A DNA stretch of 64,000 nucleotides from Phoronis australis (GCA_002633005.1 NMRA01000555.1:153867-217866), one strand, 5' to 3'; shown: positions 51,201 to 62,089, counted from the stretch's first letter. Notes: generated from the sequence alone by a model not told the origin. Made by a program: numbers and translations.

Positions 51201-54200
51201 TACCACGGTAGAGGCCCGGCCGTATACAACGGTAGAAGCTGTACTTCACGGTTGGTGAACAGTCTCCCAGTCTCCTGGTGGCGTAAATTGGATTGTCCAA
51301 CGCCAAATTTGATAGCCATCGTTCATTTGAGTTACCTAAATCATTAATCTGAAAAAGCAGTTTTACTGCTCTAAAAAGGAAAAGATTTACCGATCAATCA
51401 GCCAAAAATCTAATTCAAATCCAAAACGTTTCGTTATGGATGCGTGTAATATATTTTCACTGAGAGCTAACTGGTCTTTACAGGAAATGTCGACCTAATA
51501 TCGTGTATGTGTTTTTTACTGAGACATTCGTCTGCTCGCAGCGTTCCTCAACTTTCTATCTTTGCCGGTCGTGGCGTAAAATCCTGTTTTTTTTGTGATA
51601 CAGTCCTTACCTCAAGTTCAGCAAACCAGCTCAGTTTCCGCCGTTATTTGCCAATCAACACGGGGAAATGTTTCTAATACTATTTGCAGTCCAGAAGCTA
51701 AGGCACGAAAATAGACCACGAAAACTAAGAAATTCATCGAAGCCTGAACGGCGCACTGCTGTACAACTGTTCAGGGAATCCTTCATTTTTTAGATTCCCG
51801 GATGAATTGTTTCTTAGTTTCCGACAAACTTTCGATATTATTGAATGATTCACTGCTTTAACTTGTATATTTCACAAACTGAAAATAATTCCATATCAAT
51901 TTATTATGAAATAACACTCTACTGGTGTGGTTATTCAACACTTTCACAGATAATCTTGTCTCTTAACCGGCTTGGGTACCGTGTTTGGCATACATATGAC
52001 GTCATAAAACAACAAGCCAGAGCACACGGCCGCGATGATGCAAATAAGTTCATATTTAAGGGATAAATAGGTTTTCCTACATGTACATACATAGGAGTAC
52101 TACTGCGACATCATATCTCGATTTCATTTCATCTGGGAATGTCCCAGTTTGTCCATCGGTCTCGTTGGGACATTACCAGATGAAATTAATTCTCGACAGA
52201 ATATGGCAGTAGTATTCCTATGAATGTGAGATGACCTATATACACGAAGACAGCTAATCGTGCATCGATCTTCTCGTTCTTTCACGTTCACTTTGGTTTT
52301 CATTTCTCCTGAAGCCATTCTGTTACCGTATTGTCTGTCGACAGCCGTTAAATTGTCGGACAAATCACGTTCTGGTCACTTTTCAAAACTTATTCGTCCT
52401 TTTTATCTGGCCGGCTAAAAATCGAACTTCGAACTTGGTCGTATACTCTCATAAAAGCGGTCCCAAATAAATGCCGTGATCAGGGGCGGATCCAGGATTT
52501 TTAGTTAGGGCCAGGGGGCAGGGCAGAGTGTTAGCCAGGATTTTGCCCGTCAGACATTCACACCNTATTATGAAATAACACTCTACTGGTGTTGTTATTC
52601 AACACTTTCACAGATAATCTTGTCTCTTAACCGGCTTGGGTACCGTGTTTGGCATACATATGACGTCATAAAACAACAAGTCAGAGCACACGGCCGCGAT
52701 GATGCAAATAAGTTCATATTTAAGGGATAAATAGGTTTTCCTACATGTACATACATAGGAGTACTACTGCGACATCATATCTCGATTTCATTTCAACTGG
52801 GAATGTCCCAGTTCGTCCATCGGTCTCGTTGGGACATTACCAGATGAAATTAATTCTCGACAGAATATGGCAGTGGTATTCCTATGAATGTGAGATGACC
52901 TATATACACGAAGACAGCTAATCGTGCATCGATCTTCTCGTTCTTTCACGTTCATTTTGGTTTTCATTTCTCCTGAAACCATTCTGTTACCGTATTGTCT
53001 GTCGACAGCCGTTAAATTGTCGGACAAATCACGTTCTGGTCACTTTTCAAAACTTATTCGTCCTTTTTATCTGGCTAAAAATCGAACTTCGAACTTGGTC
53101 GTATACTCTCATAAAAGCGGTCCCAAATAAATGCCGTGATCAGGGGCGGATCCAGGATTTTTAGTTAGGGCCAGGGGGCAGGGCAGAGTGTTAGCCAGGA
53201 TTTTGCCCGTCAGACATTCACACCTCCCCCCCCTCCCCAATCGCCAAATGGAATCTGGGAAAGTTTTAGGGGGGCATAGCCCCCTTGCCCCCCCTCTAAA
53301 TCCGCCACTGGTGATAGGATTCTGCTCCCGTTAGCCTGTCGAATCATACTGGCATCGTCCGAATGAATAATTTTAGGGTTGGACCACCTTATAGATTCTG
53401 AAGTGTTTTCTTGGTTCGCTGATGGCTTCAATTCCTGTTGGTAAGATAAATAAAATCTTATCACCGTAAGGAAAATCATGCGATTGATTTCTTGAGTGTA
53501 AAAAGACTAATTGAATTTTCATTTTTGTCAGTTAAACAGGGCGATATGAAGCTTTAAGAAACTGGGTATTTATTGAAATAATTTTATATTAATTGTTCTT
53601 CATTCACGAAAGGTTGCTGATAAAAATTGGAAACCACAGGCAGGATTTTGAGGTAAAATTATTAAGCACTTTTGGTAATATAAAGTATTAATGAACAGGA
53701 AGCCCTGATGGCAAATAGCACGTCATCCAAAAATCAATTTATGAAATGCAAGTCAGGTATTAATTTTTAGGAGAGTAATTCTGATCTTAATTAACAAAAT
53801 CCAATCTTCAGGTACTTCGCTGCATTATAGTTTTCAGTAGGTGACAATTGTTGACACTGGATTATAGTAATCGAACCTCATTGGTATACCGTAAATGAAT
53901 CCGTTTGTGAATTGAATTGAATGCATGTGACAATTTTCTGTCTAATCGTCTTTATTAAGTTCCTGCGCAAATGGAAATTGACCTAAATTAGCAGTGCCCT
54001 GAGAAATCAATCAAATCAAAGTCAAGACAGATTTCTTTCTGTAATAAAGGCCACAGGCACATCGTAAAGAAAATAGCATTTTGATTATAGCTAGCGTTTA
54101 ACTGTTATTAAGAAGTGGAATGGCTGTAAAATATATGTACTGTAGAGAAGCTTAAAACAAGCTGCTCATAACCACGTGTTGGTATCAATTTGAATTAAGT

Positions 54201-57200
54201 AAATAATTAATGATTAATGGATTTAGGTATGGAAGGAAGCTTACATGTCCGTATATTTTTTCTTAATTCAGTATATGTAGTACAATTGAATATGAAATCA
54301 AACGCGCCCTCACTAATATTGGAACAGAATGGTCGTGCTCCGTCAATATTTAAGCGTCTAGTTCGGGTTTGTTTTGCCTCATCCATAAGTCTTTGTATTA
54401 AGTCAAATATCAACAACACTAAAACTTCAACTAAGAAAATTCATATTTCCTGTACGTAGAAAGTCTTAGCGTTGTTGTTAAACTTTGTACTAACCTGTCA
54501 TCAATTGGGTTGACACGACCGTCTATTTTTTACAAAGTTTTATGAAAATTAAAGATACGCGCATATCTTCAACTTTTGATTTTTCCAGAAAATATTCATA
54601 AAAATTCTAATTTTGATATCAAAATTGGAACCTTTTAAACTAATGTTAACACCGTTTTGTGGAACACTGTAAAAAGCATAGTATTTGAAAGCGTCATGTC
54701 AATCCGGTCGGTCATTTTTGAGAGACTAGGTTCTGAAGTTAGTCAAATTTGGCAATTTTCTCAGATCTTGCAGAACTTTCAATTGACATTGTGTGGTTTG
54801 TATAGCGAACACTTGCCATGGTCATAACCTGTGCTCGGGATATGTTTAGACTGGGCTAATTTTCCAAATTGAACCCAGTCTTAAATAGTTAATAAAAATA
54901 CAGTTAGGAATTAAACACTATACTGAGTCGCAATTCAGTTCCTTACTCGTTGCGTGAAAATTCCGGGAATGATTTTTTTCACGCGACACCTTGATTCAAA
55001 CGTCTGACTGACAAAGCTCAGTTTCGGGAACAGCGGCCGTTTTAGTCCAAGTTGTAAAATAGACGTATTAACTGAGTTACGATACGGAGACATTTTACAT
55101 TGGAATCATAATGGTGTCGTACAGCAGTATTTGGCGGTATTCTTCCATATTCGCTCAATACCGCATTGGTTGAGAAAGAATTAGCTACAACCAGCACACA
55201 TTTACATTATTTTCACTTTTTCTATCCAACAAAACTCTTGGAAGCCCCATATTCCATCTCCATGGCACAGAATAGGGTGAATACTATCAAAGGCTACATG
55301 CGGTTAAAACAGTGTCAATTTTCTTTGTAAGTAGTTTATCTACTATAATGACAACCTTCATTGTTTGGACTGACAAGGTCTGAGTAGCCTAAATCCTCAA
55401 AATTGATTAGAAAACCAAGATACTAATACCTAGAAAGCACATCGAGATTTTCACTTCCTAAGTTCTCGTATGTTCTCACGGGACCTTTGTTTCTGTACAC
55501 CGTTGCTTTCTTCACTAAATTTACCGAGACATACTTGTACCTCATTCCTGACAAAATTTATCTAAAGCGAACAAAAGTCATTGCATTTTAAGCGGAAATT
55601 CCGCACACAAGGATGATAGGTTCATATTACGTCAGCATGTTTAACTACGAAGAAAATGGGGCCTAAAATTACATTCTTGCCTTTTACCAATACTATCACA
55701 AAAGTCAGTTTTTCTCGTAGTTCATTTTCACGCATGTCAGAAGTTTGATATACGTTGACAGTAAAGTTCTTTAAAAATCTCCAATGAAACGCTTTAGAAA
55801 AATCAATAAAGGCACAAATAAAACGATGCCCTTTTTACTTACACATGCGGGTTACCAATGGAGAAAAACAGTTGACGTCCAATTTTCTCATGTAATTTAG
55901 CTAAAGCCATCCAAATGACTTCAGTGTAGGATGTTTTGCTACAGGTGACTGTCAACCTCCTTCTCCCCGAGATTTTGTGTTTCATTAGCGCAATCTCGCG
56001 AAATTTAAAGATACTCACTGTGACCGAACGCATTCTATTCATATGCGTAGGAAGGTAATCTGGGTTACTGAGTCGAAACAAATTTGAGCGCAAAATCCGT
56101 GTTATTGGTGAACAATCACCGTCTTTCTGTACTTAAAAAACGCCTATACATAACACCGTTGGCCTTGTGCACGCGCAGCATCACCAAGCGACACTCCGTG
56201 TCTCCGGGTCAGAAGGTCGTAAAATGTTATTCTGATGATTACAAATAAACACATAAAAATTTCGGTCGTTGTGCGTGCATCACTTTTTAACGAATTTGTA
56301 GAGCTTGTTTAGAAATCTTAAAATGGTAACGTAACAGTGGTTTCGGGATGAAATGGAACGAAATTAGCTACTGCTGTTGAACGCATTGACAACCTGTAAC
56401 ATTTAAGTAACTTTTCACGTTTTGATCCTGTTGATGTGAACCAAGTCGAATCTTGCTATTTCACAGGTCATGTTTATCATAAACGAAGGAAAGGGAGAGT
56501 GGCTACTTGGTCTGTTCCTCTGTAAGCTCAACAGGTTCGCTCAAGTCACAGGGATATACGCTTCTATCCAGAGCTTGGTAGCGCTTTGCATTGAAAGGTG
56601 AGAAACCGCGTTTTGAGGTCCAACATAAAACATGCACTCTGAACTGAAGTAAGTTAAGCTCTGCACCAGCCAACATTTAGTGGAGCTGTCCGTGTATTGG
56701 TCTACAGTCCTCCGATCGAAACTTTATTTCTGTTGCCACAGACAACATCTGGGGCACAAATGAGCAAAAATGCCTTCAAGAAGCAAGTCTCGTTTGATTT
56801 CACTTACAAGAGGTAAACGAGAAAAAAATACAGGGTAGAGTTCATTAACGGAAGGACCTCACTAAAAAGCAAGACTTCGCGAGATTACGTGAGATATTGC
56901 TGTGTATTTTAAATGAGAACACGTGGTTTTGCCCCGGATATTTTGGCTAAATTTTATCGAGGTCCTACTGTACTTGCATGGGCGGCGCACCATAGGGGGC
57001 TGGGGGCTACAACCCCCCACTTTTTCAGTGCTGCGCCGCCCATGACATGTACATGTAGGTCCTAACATTGCTGAGCGCTTCCCAGCTTTTAACGATAAAT
57101 ACTTCTGCCACATTTCTTAACCAAATCTTTGATATTGAAGGATGCCGTTACCATTTTCAATTCTCAAATGCATGGAGAAAGTTGTCTACGAACTCGCGGA

Positions 57201-58308
57201 ATAAGGTTGCTTTTGTGCCACAAATTACCTGAGGAAGTTTAAAAACGGCGGGTAACCGAACTCCCTCAACAAAAGCGTCTGCCGATCTTAATATTACACT
57301 TCATAGCAAAACTAGTTACAAGCTTTCTGCGTGAGTTTACGAAAGTCGTGGAACAGTCAAGCCATTTAGTTGCTATTTAAGCGGCCATTTTGTATACTCG
57401 TTCTTTTTGATCGACTAAAGCAAAATTCGTTCTTGTGACCTGGATTTGACATTTACCACACAACATCAAGATACATGCATGTCACTCAGTCTCACTTCAA
57501 AAATATTCAGTGCAAACGAATTATGCGAATGAAACTAGGACTTTAAAAGTATTTATTTTTCTTTGAAGTGGCAGATTTGAAAACAAGAGTTAAAAGGTGA
57601 ACAAATAAAAACAACATTTTTTATTTCAGGCATATAGCTATAGCACATCCGCTCCAAGCTCAAGTTTTGTCCAGCAGGAAGAGAATTGTGATTACAATGA
57701 CCATCATATGGATCGCTGCTGGCCTCTGCGGTTTACCGACAGCCTTCGGCAACGTTTTGCAAGGAGGAGGATGCATGCTGTCTTTAAGCAATCAGGAAAT
57801 GCTGATATTCAAATACTCAGAATTCACGCTCTTCTATTTCGTGCCGCTCGTTCTTCAGGCTGTCTTGTACACAATCACGTGCCGGAAGTTGTTTTCGGGT
57901 GTGCGCAGTCTGCACCACAGTAACAACGGCTTAGGTCGGGTGGAGAAGTCATCAGAAGCCATAAGAGCCAGGCACGGCGTTGTCAAGATGCTTGTAGCTA
58001 GCGTCATCATCTATTTCCTGAGTTACTCTCCGCATCAGTTTTTGTTGTTCTATAACACCTTCTGCCCGCGTCCTTTTCAGGCTCCGTTTATTTACACAGC
58101 GTTTACAATCACCTTTGGCCACGTGAATGCAGCCGCTAACCCAATACTGTACGCCATCTTCAGCCAAAATTTCCGACGGCGCTTTCTTTCCATGCTGTTT
58201 CGCATGTCACCAGACGATTATGCTAAAGTATCCAAGACTGGGGGGTTTTACGATTCAAATACCGGAAGTACACGCACGCGTAACGCACAGGCAAGCACTT
58301 CCGTGTAA
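25441..58308 (+). CDS. Family A (rhodopsin-like) peptide GPCR, TRH-receptor-like, complete in 4 coding exons
   Basis: Joining 25441-25576, 44743-44885, 56467-56597 and 57630-58308 gives 1089 bases: 362 residues plus stop, with all GT-AG junctions in phase. The extracellular N-terminus has NTT (10) and NTS (22) glycosylation sites. TM1 carries GN (52-53) and TM2 NLAVADL (77-83). Cys112 at the top of TM3 pairs with Cys185 in ECL2. TM3 ends in ERH (136-138) instead of DRY. TM5 has FYFVPLVL (206-213), TM6 LSYSPHQ (268-274) instead of CWxP, and TM7 NPILY (308-312). The tail is Ser/Thr-rich, with no palmitoylation cysteine. CIERHIAIAHPLQAQ and the EFTLFYFVP...VLY block of TM5 resemble TRH receptors best. 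Other peptide receptors of this branch (neuromedin U, trissin) remain possible. The ligand is unknown; it should couple to G proteins at the plasma membrane. Confidence 0.93.
26436..26536. mobile_element. Family C element, partial copy
   Basis: Shares 'gacttcgtgagattacgtgagatatt' and 'tattttaaatgagaacacgtg' (as shorter blocks) with 1365-1502, and ends in 'gctactgaac' like that element's right TIR. The left TIR is lost. Confidence 0.65.
28898..29050. repeat. 16-bp minisatellite (aaatacatatacgtat)n
   Basis: About nine to ten units with few substitutions (tacaaatac, tacacatac, ttcatatac variants). Each contains the palindrome atacgtat. The open frame across it on the minus strand is a translation of the repeat, not a gene. 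Confidence 0.95.
32150..33740 (-). mobile_element. 5'-truncated LINE remnant with RNase H domain
   Basis: Reading the minus strand from 33735: NPAKTVALW, then (after a break) CLKFRGITFDRTLSYKEHV with NHLIKRCAHGLAAIK, which is the C-terminal part of a LINE reverse transcriptase. Then comes a thumb/linker region, then RNase H: DAVVYTDGSVKKGE (first catalytic Asp, near 32965), the MDEVAAEKALA helix, VFVTDSETML, and HAGVTGNEKADKLA near 32650. It ends with PENLWVCPECDD near 32385. Stops and frameshifts break it at several points. RNase H after the reverse transcriptase suggests an I/Jockey-group or related clade. It lies antisense in GPCR intron 1 and is dead. Confidence 0.88.
33953..34036. repeat. 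Dispersed repeat copy ('acaattcgttccaggaataac')
   Basis: Second copy of the segment seen at 15447-15525, lying just upstream of the LINE remnant. Confidence 0.5.
36199..36249. repeat. (AC)n microsatellite
   Basis: About 25 uninterrupted AC units. Confidence 0.98.
37495..37635. repeat. Low-copy repeat, arm 1 (inverted pair with 41680-41806)
   Basis: Shares 'cccagaaactaa', 'agatccaaacgc' and 'gctaccattcg(c/t)gattcggaagca(a/g)aa' with the reverse complement of 41680-41806. Some divergence and short indels. Nearby 'atttgaggcttggt' words at 37324, 38235 (reverse), 40921 and 42003 suggest a wider repeat family. Confidence 0.6.
41343..41367. repeat. Perfect 12-bp palindrome
   Basis: aaactctgtggt, one base, then accacagagttt. 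Function unknown. Confidence 0.8.
41680..41806. repeat. Low-copy repeat, arm 2 (inverted)
   Basis: Reverse-complement partner of 37495-37635. One frame of the reverse strand reads ATIRDSEAENTVFVTIGAPV, and the other copy keeps TIRDSEAKETVFVIV before a stop. A coding ancestor is therefore possible, but the family is not recognised. Confidence 0.55.
43843..43892. repeat. Perfect 18-bp inverted repeat with 14-base loop
   Basis: Arms tgataccaggcttaaaca (43843-43860) and tgtttaagcctggtatca (43875-43892). A strong hairpin, 20 bases before a family A element; perhaps the ends of a collapsed small transposon. Confidence 0.85.
43913..44037. mobile_element. hAT-like miniature element, reverse orientation (family A)
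   Basis: Begins cagtggcagatttagag and ends ggatccgcccctg, the inverted family ends. The interior is shortened relative to 53141-53310. No clear target duplication. Confidence 0.75.
44743..44885 (+). CDS. GPCR exon 2 (TM1-TM2)
   Basis: Acceptor CTCGTTTCAG, donor GTAAGT; in phase 1, out phase 0. It encodes DLVGIVGNILVLLAIFF (TM1 with Gly-Asn), a short basic loop, then NWLLANLAVADLTYLLSGLP (TM2 with the sodium-site Asp82). Confidence 0.95.
46210..46368. mobile_element. hAT-like miniature element with 5-bp target duplication (family A)
   Basis: Ends cagtggcgaattta and ggatccgcccctg; flanked by agaat at 46205-46209 and 46369-46373. One N at 46346. The interior keeps the family word 'ccatttggcagttcgggggtg'. 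Confidence 0.88.
46735..46790. repeat. Dispersed repeat copy, partner of 4466-4530
   Basis: 'cgctattcatgggcttagccgaatgtgtatt' matches the copy near 4484 with a few differences. Confidence 0.5.
47575..47650 (-). repeat. tRNA-like (probably SINE-derived) block
   Basis: The minus strand reads ...ttcttcggtaaagcgcttag, then tgacgagagcgaggtttcct, then ggttcgcatcc. This resembles a D-arm (A box) and a T-arm (B box GGTTCGANTCC with one mismatch) at tRNA-like spacing. I cannot form a clean acceptor stem, so it is not called a tRNA gene. Confidence 0.35.
48916..49061. mobile_element. Small TIR element(s), family B ('ATGGGCGGCGCA' ends)
   Basis: Left end catgggcggcgcagcactg, right end tatggtgcgccgccaatg, with internal G/C runs around 'gctatagcccc'. 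An internal 'gtgcggcgtagcactgaaaa' near 48993 suggests two tandem or nested copies. Related to 56977-57044. Confidence 0.65.
49084..49260. repeat. Degenerate internal repetition ('accagttgaccgg')
   Basis: Recurring variants: accagtcagctggact, aatgaccggtaatcaaacg, actagttggttggacc, accagttgaccggagatcgaacg. Units are about 35-55 bases and strongly diverged. Nature unknown. Confidence 0.4.
51902..52563. repeat. Direct duplication, copy 1
   Basis: 662 bases, nearly identical to 52565-53224. It ends inside a family A element exactly at the single N (52564). I count roughly eight substitutions and one 4-base indel (ggcc present here near 52410). The 79-residue minus-strand frames seen in both copies differ mainly by amino-acid-changing substitutions, so they are not coding. 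Confidence 0.95.
52565..53224. repeat. Direct duplication, copy 2
   Basis: Second copy of 51902-52563. Here the family A element continues intact beyond the duplicated part to 53310. Confidence 0.95.
53141..53310. mobile_element. hAT-like miniature element with 5-bp target duplication (family A reference copy)
   Basis: Ends caggggcggatccaggattt and aaatccgccactg are imperfect inverted repeats starting CAG. Flanked by gtgat at 53136-53140 and 53311-53315. 170 bases, no coding capacity. CAG-starting ends suggest the hAT group. Mobilisation would need a transposase encoded elsewhere. Confidence 0.88.
53311..56466. other. Right part of GPCR intron 2
   Basis: I see no transposon, repeat or coding feature in these 3.1 kb apart from the splice acceptor at its end. 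Confidence 0.6.
56467..56597 (+). CDS. GPCR exon 3 (ECL1-TM3)
   Basis: Acceptor ATTTCACAG, donor GTGAGA; in phase 0, out phase 2. It encodes VMFIINEGKGEWLLGLFLCK (ECL1, conserved Trp105, TM3 Cys112), then NRFAQVTGIYASIQSLVALC and IE. The intron splits the Arg codon of the E-R-H motif, a common intron position in this receptor class. It has no long open frame of its own and is easily missed. Confidence 0.93.
56839..57078. mobile_element. Family C element interrupted by a family B element
   Basis: Left part 'gttcattaacggaaggacctcactaa...acttcgcgagattacgtgag' and right part 'aggtcctaacattgctgagc' match 1365-1502. The interior between them is split by the family B copy at 56977-57044, which dates family B activity after family C. 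All of it lies in GPCR intron 3. Confidence 0.75.
56977..57044. mobile_element. Small TIR element, family B
   Basis: 68 bases with inverted ends catgggcggcgca and tgcgccgcccatg (perfect 13-bp TIRs), enclosing ccatagggggctgggggc and aaccccccactttttcag. Nested in a family C element. Confidence 0.85.
57630..58308 (+). CDS. GPCR exon 4 (ICL2 to C-terminus)
   Basis: The acceptor is TTATTTCAG. It encodes residues 138-362: HIAIAHP, TM4 (IVITMTIIWIAAGLCGLP), ECL2 with Cys185, TM5, a 35-residue ICL3, TM6, TM7 and the tail, ending with TAA. The open frame continues upstream of 57667 in the same frame to the acceptor, so the ORF start there is not the true start. Confidence 0.95.
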
Positions 58309-58331
58309 GCTTTGAATCGATATATTTCAAC

Positions 58332-58337
58332 AATAAA
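58332..58337 (+). promoter_or_regulatory. Candidate polyadenylation signal AATAAA of the GPCR gene
   Basis: AATAAA lies 24 bases after the stop codon. This would give a very short 3' UTR, so a later signal may be the one used. Confidence 0.4.
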
Positions 58338-61300
58338 AAATTACATTTTATGGTACGATAACAATTATCCAAAATGATACGAAATGTTGATAACTTGTGC
58401 ACGATAGTTGTTACGCCTGAGCTTCGGAAATCGAGAAATTGGGTCTTCGGTAATTGTTTGCGCTTCGCATAACTTGCTACAGAAAGCGGTAAGTAGGTAT
58501 TAGTAAATCGCTAAACCAAATTATTTTTAGGTTCATTGAACGTATCCAGGACAACCTATCGCAAATTTCTAGTCGTGGTTAGTCTAAACGTTCTCATCCT
58601 GTATTCTTTTTTTTACGGGTTCTACTTCACGTCTTGTGTACAGATATAGATTTAATAGACGCTTCCCGATTTTTTTCAACTCAATTCAACTGTTGTGATG
58701 AACAGTATCGCGTAGTAGGCGGCGACTTAGAAAGATAAATCTCGCATTGCTGATGTACGACAAGTATGTAAGACAATAGGAGAGAAATCTATGTAGTTTA
58801 TCTATTGATAAGTGGGTCTATTTATATAAATATATATCTTAGAGAATTGAGTAAGTGTAAGGTTATGTCCAACAAACCGCGTTTATGATAAATGTAAGTT
58901 TAACACAAACAGAAAAATCAAAGACGCCTAGAACTGAACCTTGCACTGAAGTGTTGGCGAGTGGCCTGCTTTTAAAAGTAAGGGACACACGTGTTCAGCT
59001 ATCATGTGACTTCGGCATATAAATCTGTCGACGGATGGGGAGTGTGGTTACATACACCTGAGTTCAGAGCGATATTTCTATTATCTCTGTCATGCCTGCT
59101 CTGTCGCTATACCCACAGTGCTTGACAAAATATTATTTACAATACTTTGTTCCAAGAATGTTTTGTGAAGTGCAACTAAAAATGCTACCAGGCCTGACTC
59201 AAGTATCAAAATCAGTACATAAATGTACTATCAAAACAAATTTTTGCGTGATCTTTGTACGTCATCGACCAATCGCCGGTTTGCACTCGATCAGCCATTT
59301 TCGATATCAAAACAAGAGTTTTTAGTACTTGAAATTCGTCTCAAGTTAGATATGTTTTCTATGGCAAGACGGGATTGAACAGCTGTTCAAATTCAAATGA
59401 AACTTTCACACACTACACGTTTTGCACTCCAAAAACTACTAAGATTTTTTTAAACGTTCAAATTTTGTGTAGGAAGATATCAAATGTTTGCAAAACAGTA
59501 CATGTGTAATATAACTTAGAAACTGTAACAGTGTTGTTGAAATTTAATCCTGAATAATTAAATCGAATTAAAAACATGGTCATGCTATTGATTTGACTGT
59601 TTTTCTAGGAATGCACATTGGTTATTTTTGTATATTTCCAAAAGGTATCATCGCGTAGACCAATTAATGGCAAATTAACGTTATCAAGCGAATTTTATCA
59701 GGTTTTTATTTTGTACTTTTACCGAGTTAAGCTCCACCGGTTTGTACGTAGTTGGCTTAATTCAATGGTTTGTACATAGTTTACAAATAACCTCATAATT
59801 TCTAGATGGAATACTAAACGTGTCTCACCGACAAAACTTGGTATTACTAAAAATGTTCAACTCATCTCGCACGGCAGTCCAGCACTCGATTATGTTTCCA
59901 AATGCTTAGTGTTAAGATGTTACGTCTCCAATGTGTTTCAGCTTTTCTCTGCTTTTCTCACATACCCTTCAGTGAATTGCCCTTCGCTTTTTCACGTCGG
60001 CTCAAAATTTAATCTGTTTTACTCGCTGCCCAAGTCGGTCATTTTCACGGTGTACAGCATTGAAACAGTCGATGAGTTATAAAACTACCTTCCGCCATCA
60101 TTTTAGGCTTAGATCACTTACCGGTCTTTAGTTTTTTCTTATTCAAATTGGTGTTATTTGTGGGCTTTTAATGATCTTTGAGTTCATTGGCACTTGAGGC
60201 CGGCTTCTTCAATTTAGCTAATTGTCACGCCTAGTCACTATATTTACCTAACACGGCCTCAAGTAATAACGAACCACCACTTCTTTGCAAACGTTACTCG
60301 ATAGAACAAGTTGAGATCAATTTTTATCGCTAAGCACTTAAAATCTATAGTCTTTGACGCAACGCGGGTTCATTGTCGCTTATAAGTGTGATTGGATGAC
60401 TTTGTAAGCAATTGATGATTTATAACAAAATCGCAATAAACACAGAACGGATATTGGTGTATTAGCTCTGGTTAAAGCTAATTTCTTTAAAAAGTAAATT
60501 CTTCCCCCAAAATACCCTCTTCCGTTTGATGAGTAATAATTCTTCATCTTTATCATTAATATTGTAAGTTTATGTTTATATTTACAATGGTTAACGTGTA
60601 GAAAACTTGATTGCAATAACATTCACAGTTCAATCTTTCAAGGACAAATTAACTCAGGGAATACTTTTATTAATACAAATAAGAAATCTCTACGAAAATT
60701 TTGAACTCACACCAACCATTTTACGAAAGAGGGATAAGAATTTTGCCGTCAGCAATGTAACTACGAAAGTACTTTTTAAACCGTAAACAAACGCTACCTT
60801 CACAAACAAAGGTCAATAAGTCTTAACAGACCTTCTTTCAAGCAAGTCGTATTGAACGCCTAAGTATTTTCCGCACCCTTAATTTTGAGCAATAACTTCT
60901 GGTATTGCCGCGCAGCCCGTCTAGTCCCTTTGTGTAATTCGAACAAGAGAAGTCCAACGCTCAATACATAACATCAAACAGAGATAATTTTTAAAAACAT
61001 CGCAATCATTTATTCTCTGCGCTTCGACCTTCCTTGGTCATCCAAGGAGTAACTGAAAGGCTAGGAAAGGGAATTGGGCCCACCAGGAAGACACAGGTAA
61101 GAAAACAGCACAACGGTAACACAGTGGGATGTCAAGAAATACATGTACATACACAAGTGTGAAACCCTCTAGAGAAGACAACAGAGACACCTACTGAACA
61201 GCAGACGTCACTACATAAATTAATTTAAGGATTCTAGACTGGTCAGCGTCTTCGGAATTAATTAAGGGATGCTCTGTTTAATTATCAGAGCCTCTAAGAT

Positions 61301-61407
61301 CTTAAGGCGATAATGTTCAGATTTGAAATGTCTTATTTCTGTGTTGTCAATTTTAGTGGGTTTGAGATTGCGACCATGGCAGGTGACGAAATGGACTATT
61401 ATTTCTA

Positions 61408-61593
61408 ATGGTTCTATTAATGACCATTCTGTTACTTGCTACGTTTGCGAACTCAAACGCACTTAAGTTTTTGACAACACAGCATTTTAGTGACAGGCCG
61501 TCTCCTTTTGGTGTTATGTATGATGTTGGACGTCTCCTCTTCGAATCGGACAGCGTGACCAGACGTGTTGCGCAGCATTACGAGAAGTTATGA
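61408..61593 (+). other. Short open frame with signal-peptide-like N-terminus (uncertain)
   Basis: 61 codons. MVLLMTILLLATFANSNA is a convincing secretion-signal profile; the rest (KFLTTQHFSDRPSPFGVM..., ending RRVAQHYEKL) contains one dibasic site and matches nothing I know. The start context is weak, with a pyrimidine at -3. There are no splice sites of note and no supporting neighbour, so it may be chance. Confidence 0.2.
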
Positions 61594-62089
61594 CTGAAAA
61601 TAGTGCGGCATTCAATGAAACTTACAAGTCAGTAAATGCAAAACATACTCCATATGTAATCAGATGATTATGAAAAAACCCACTGTGTGAGCAAAACCCA
61701 CAATAAGGCATTAATAGCTCAAAACCTACAGCATTTACATTTATTGGTCGATGATTGGTTCGCCAATTAGTGTACAATACCACTCGCACCCGCGACATTG
61801 ACTCTTATCGTGGCAAGCGAAACTTAAATATCAGCTAGTAAATGCAAATATTTCAATATTAGCTAGTGGACCCTACTAAAGAGTCAAAACCGTTTTTAAA
61901 GCCGATTAACGAATTTGACGATTGTTGGATGGGATAGAATTATTAGCTTTGACTTGATCCACAAAACAACAAATCCGTTGTGCTTTTGAGATTTTACTAC
62001 AGTTCTCCAAGTACCGCTGATGTCTTGCAGACATTCGCCGAAATCAAGGTCGGTGACAAGTTAAATACGTAAAAAATACTCCGTCGTTT

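Larger units (their letters stand above)
44886..56466. other. GPCR intron 2
   Basis: 11.6 kb intron. It holds two family A elements, a family B element, a tRNA-like block and the 660-bp direct duplication at 51902-53224. No nested gene was recognised. Confidence 0.75.

Noticed and set aside
52124-53027. Two nearly identical 79-residue minus-strand frames
   Set aside because: They are the same frame in the two copies of the direct duplication; the differences between copies mostly change amino acids, so there is no sign of coding constraint.
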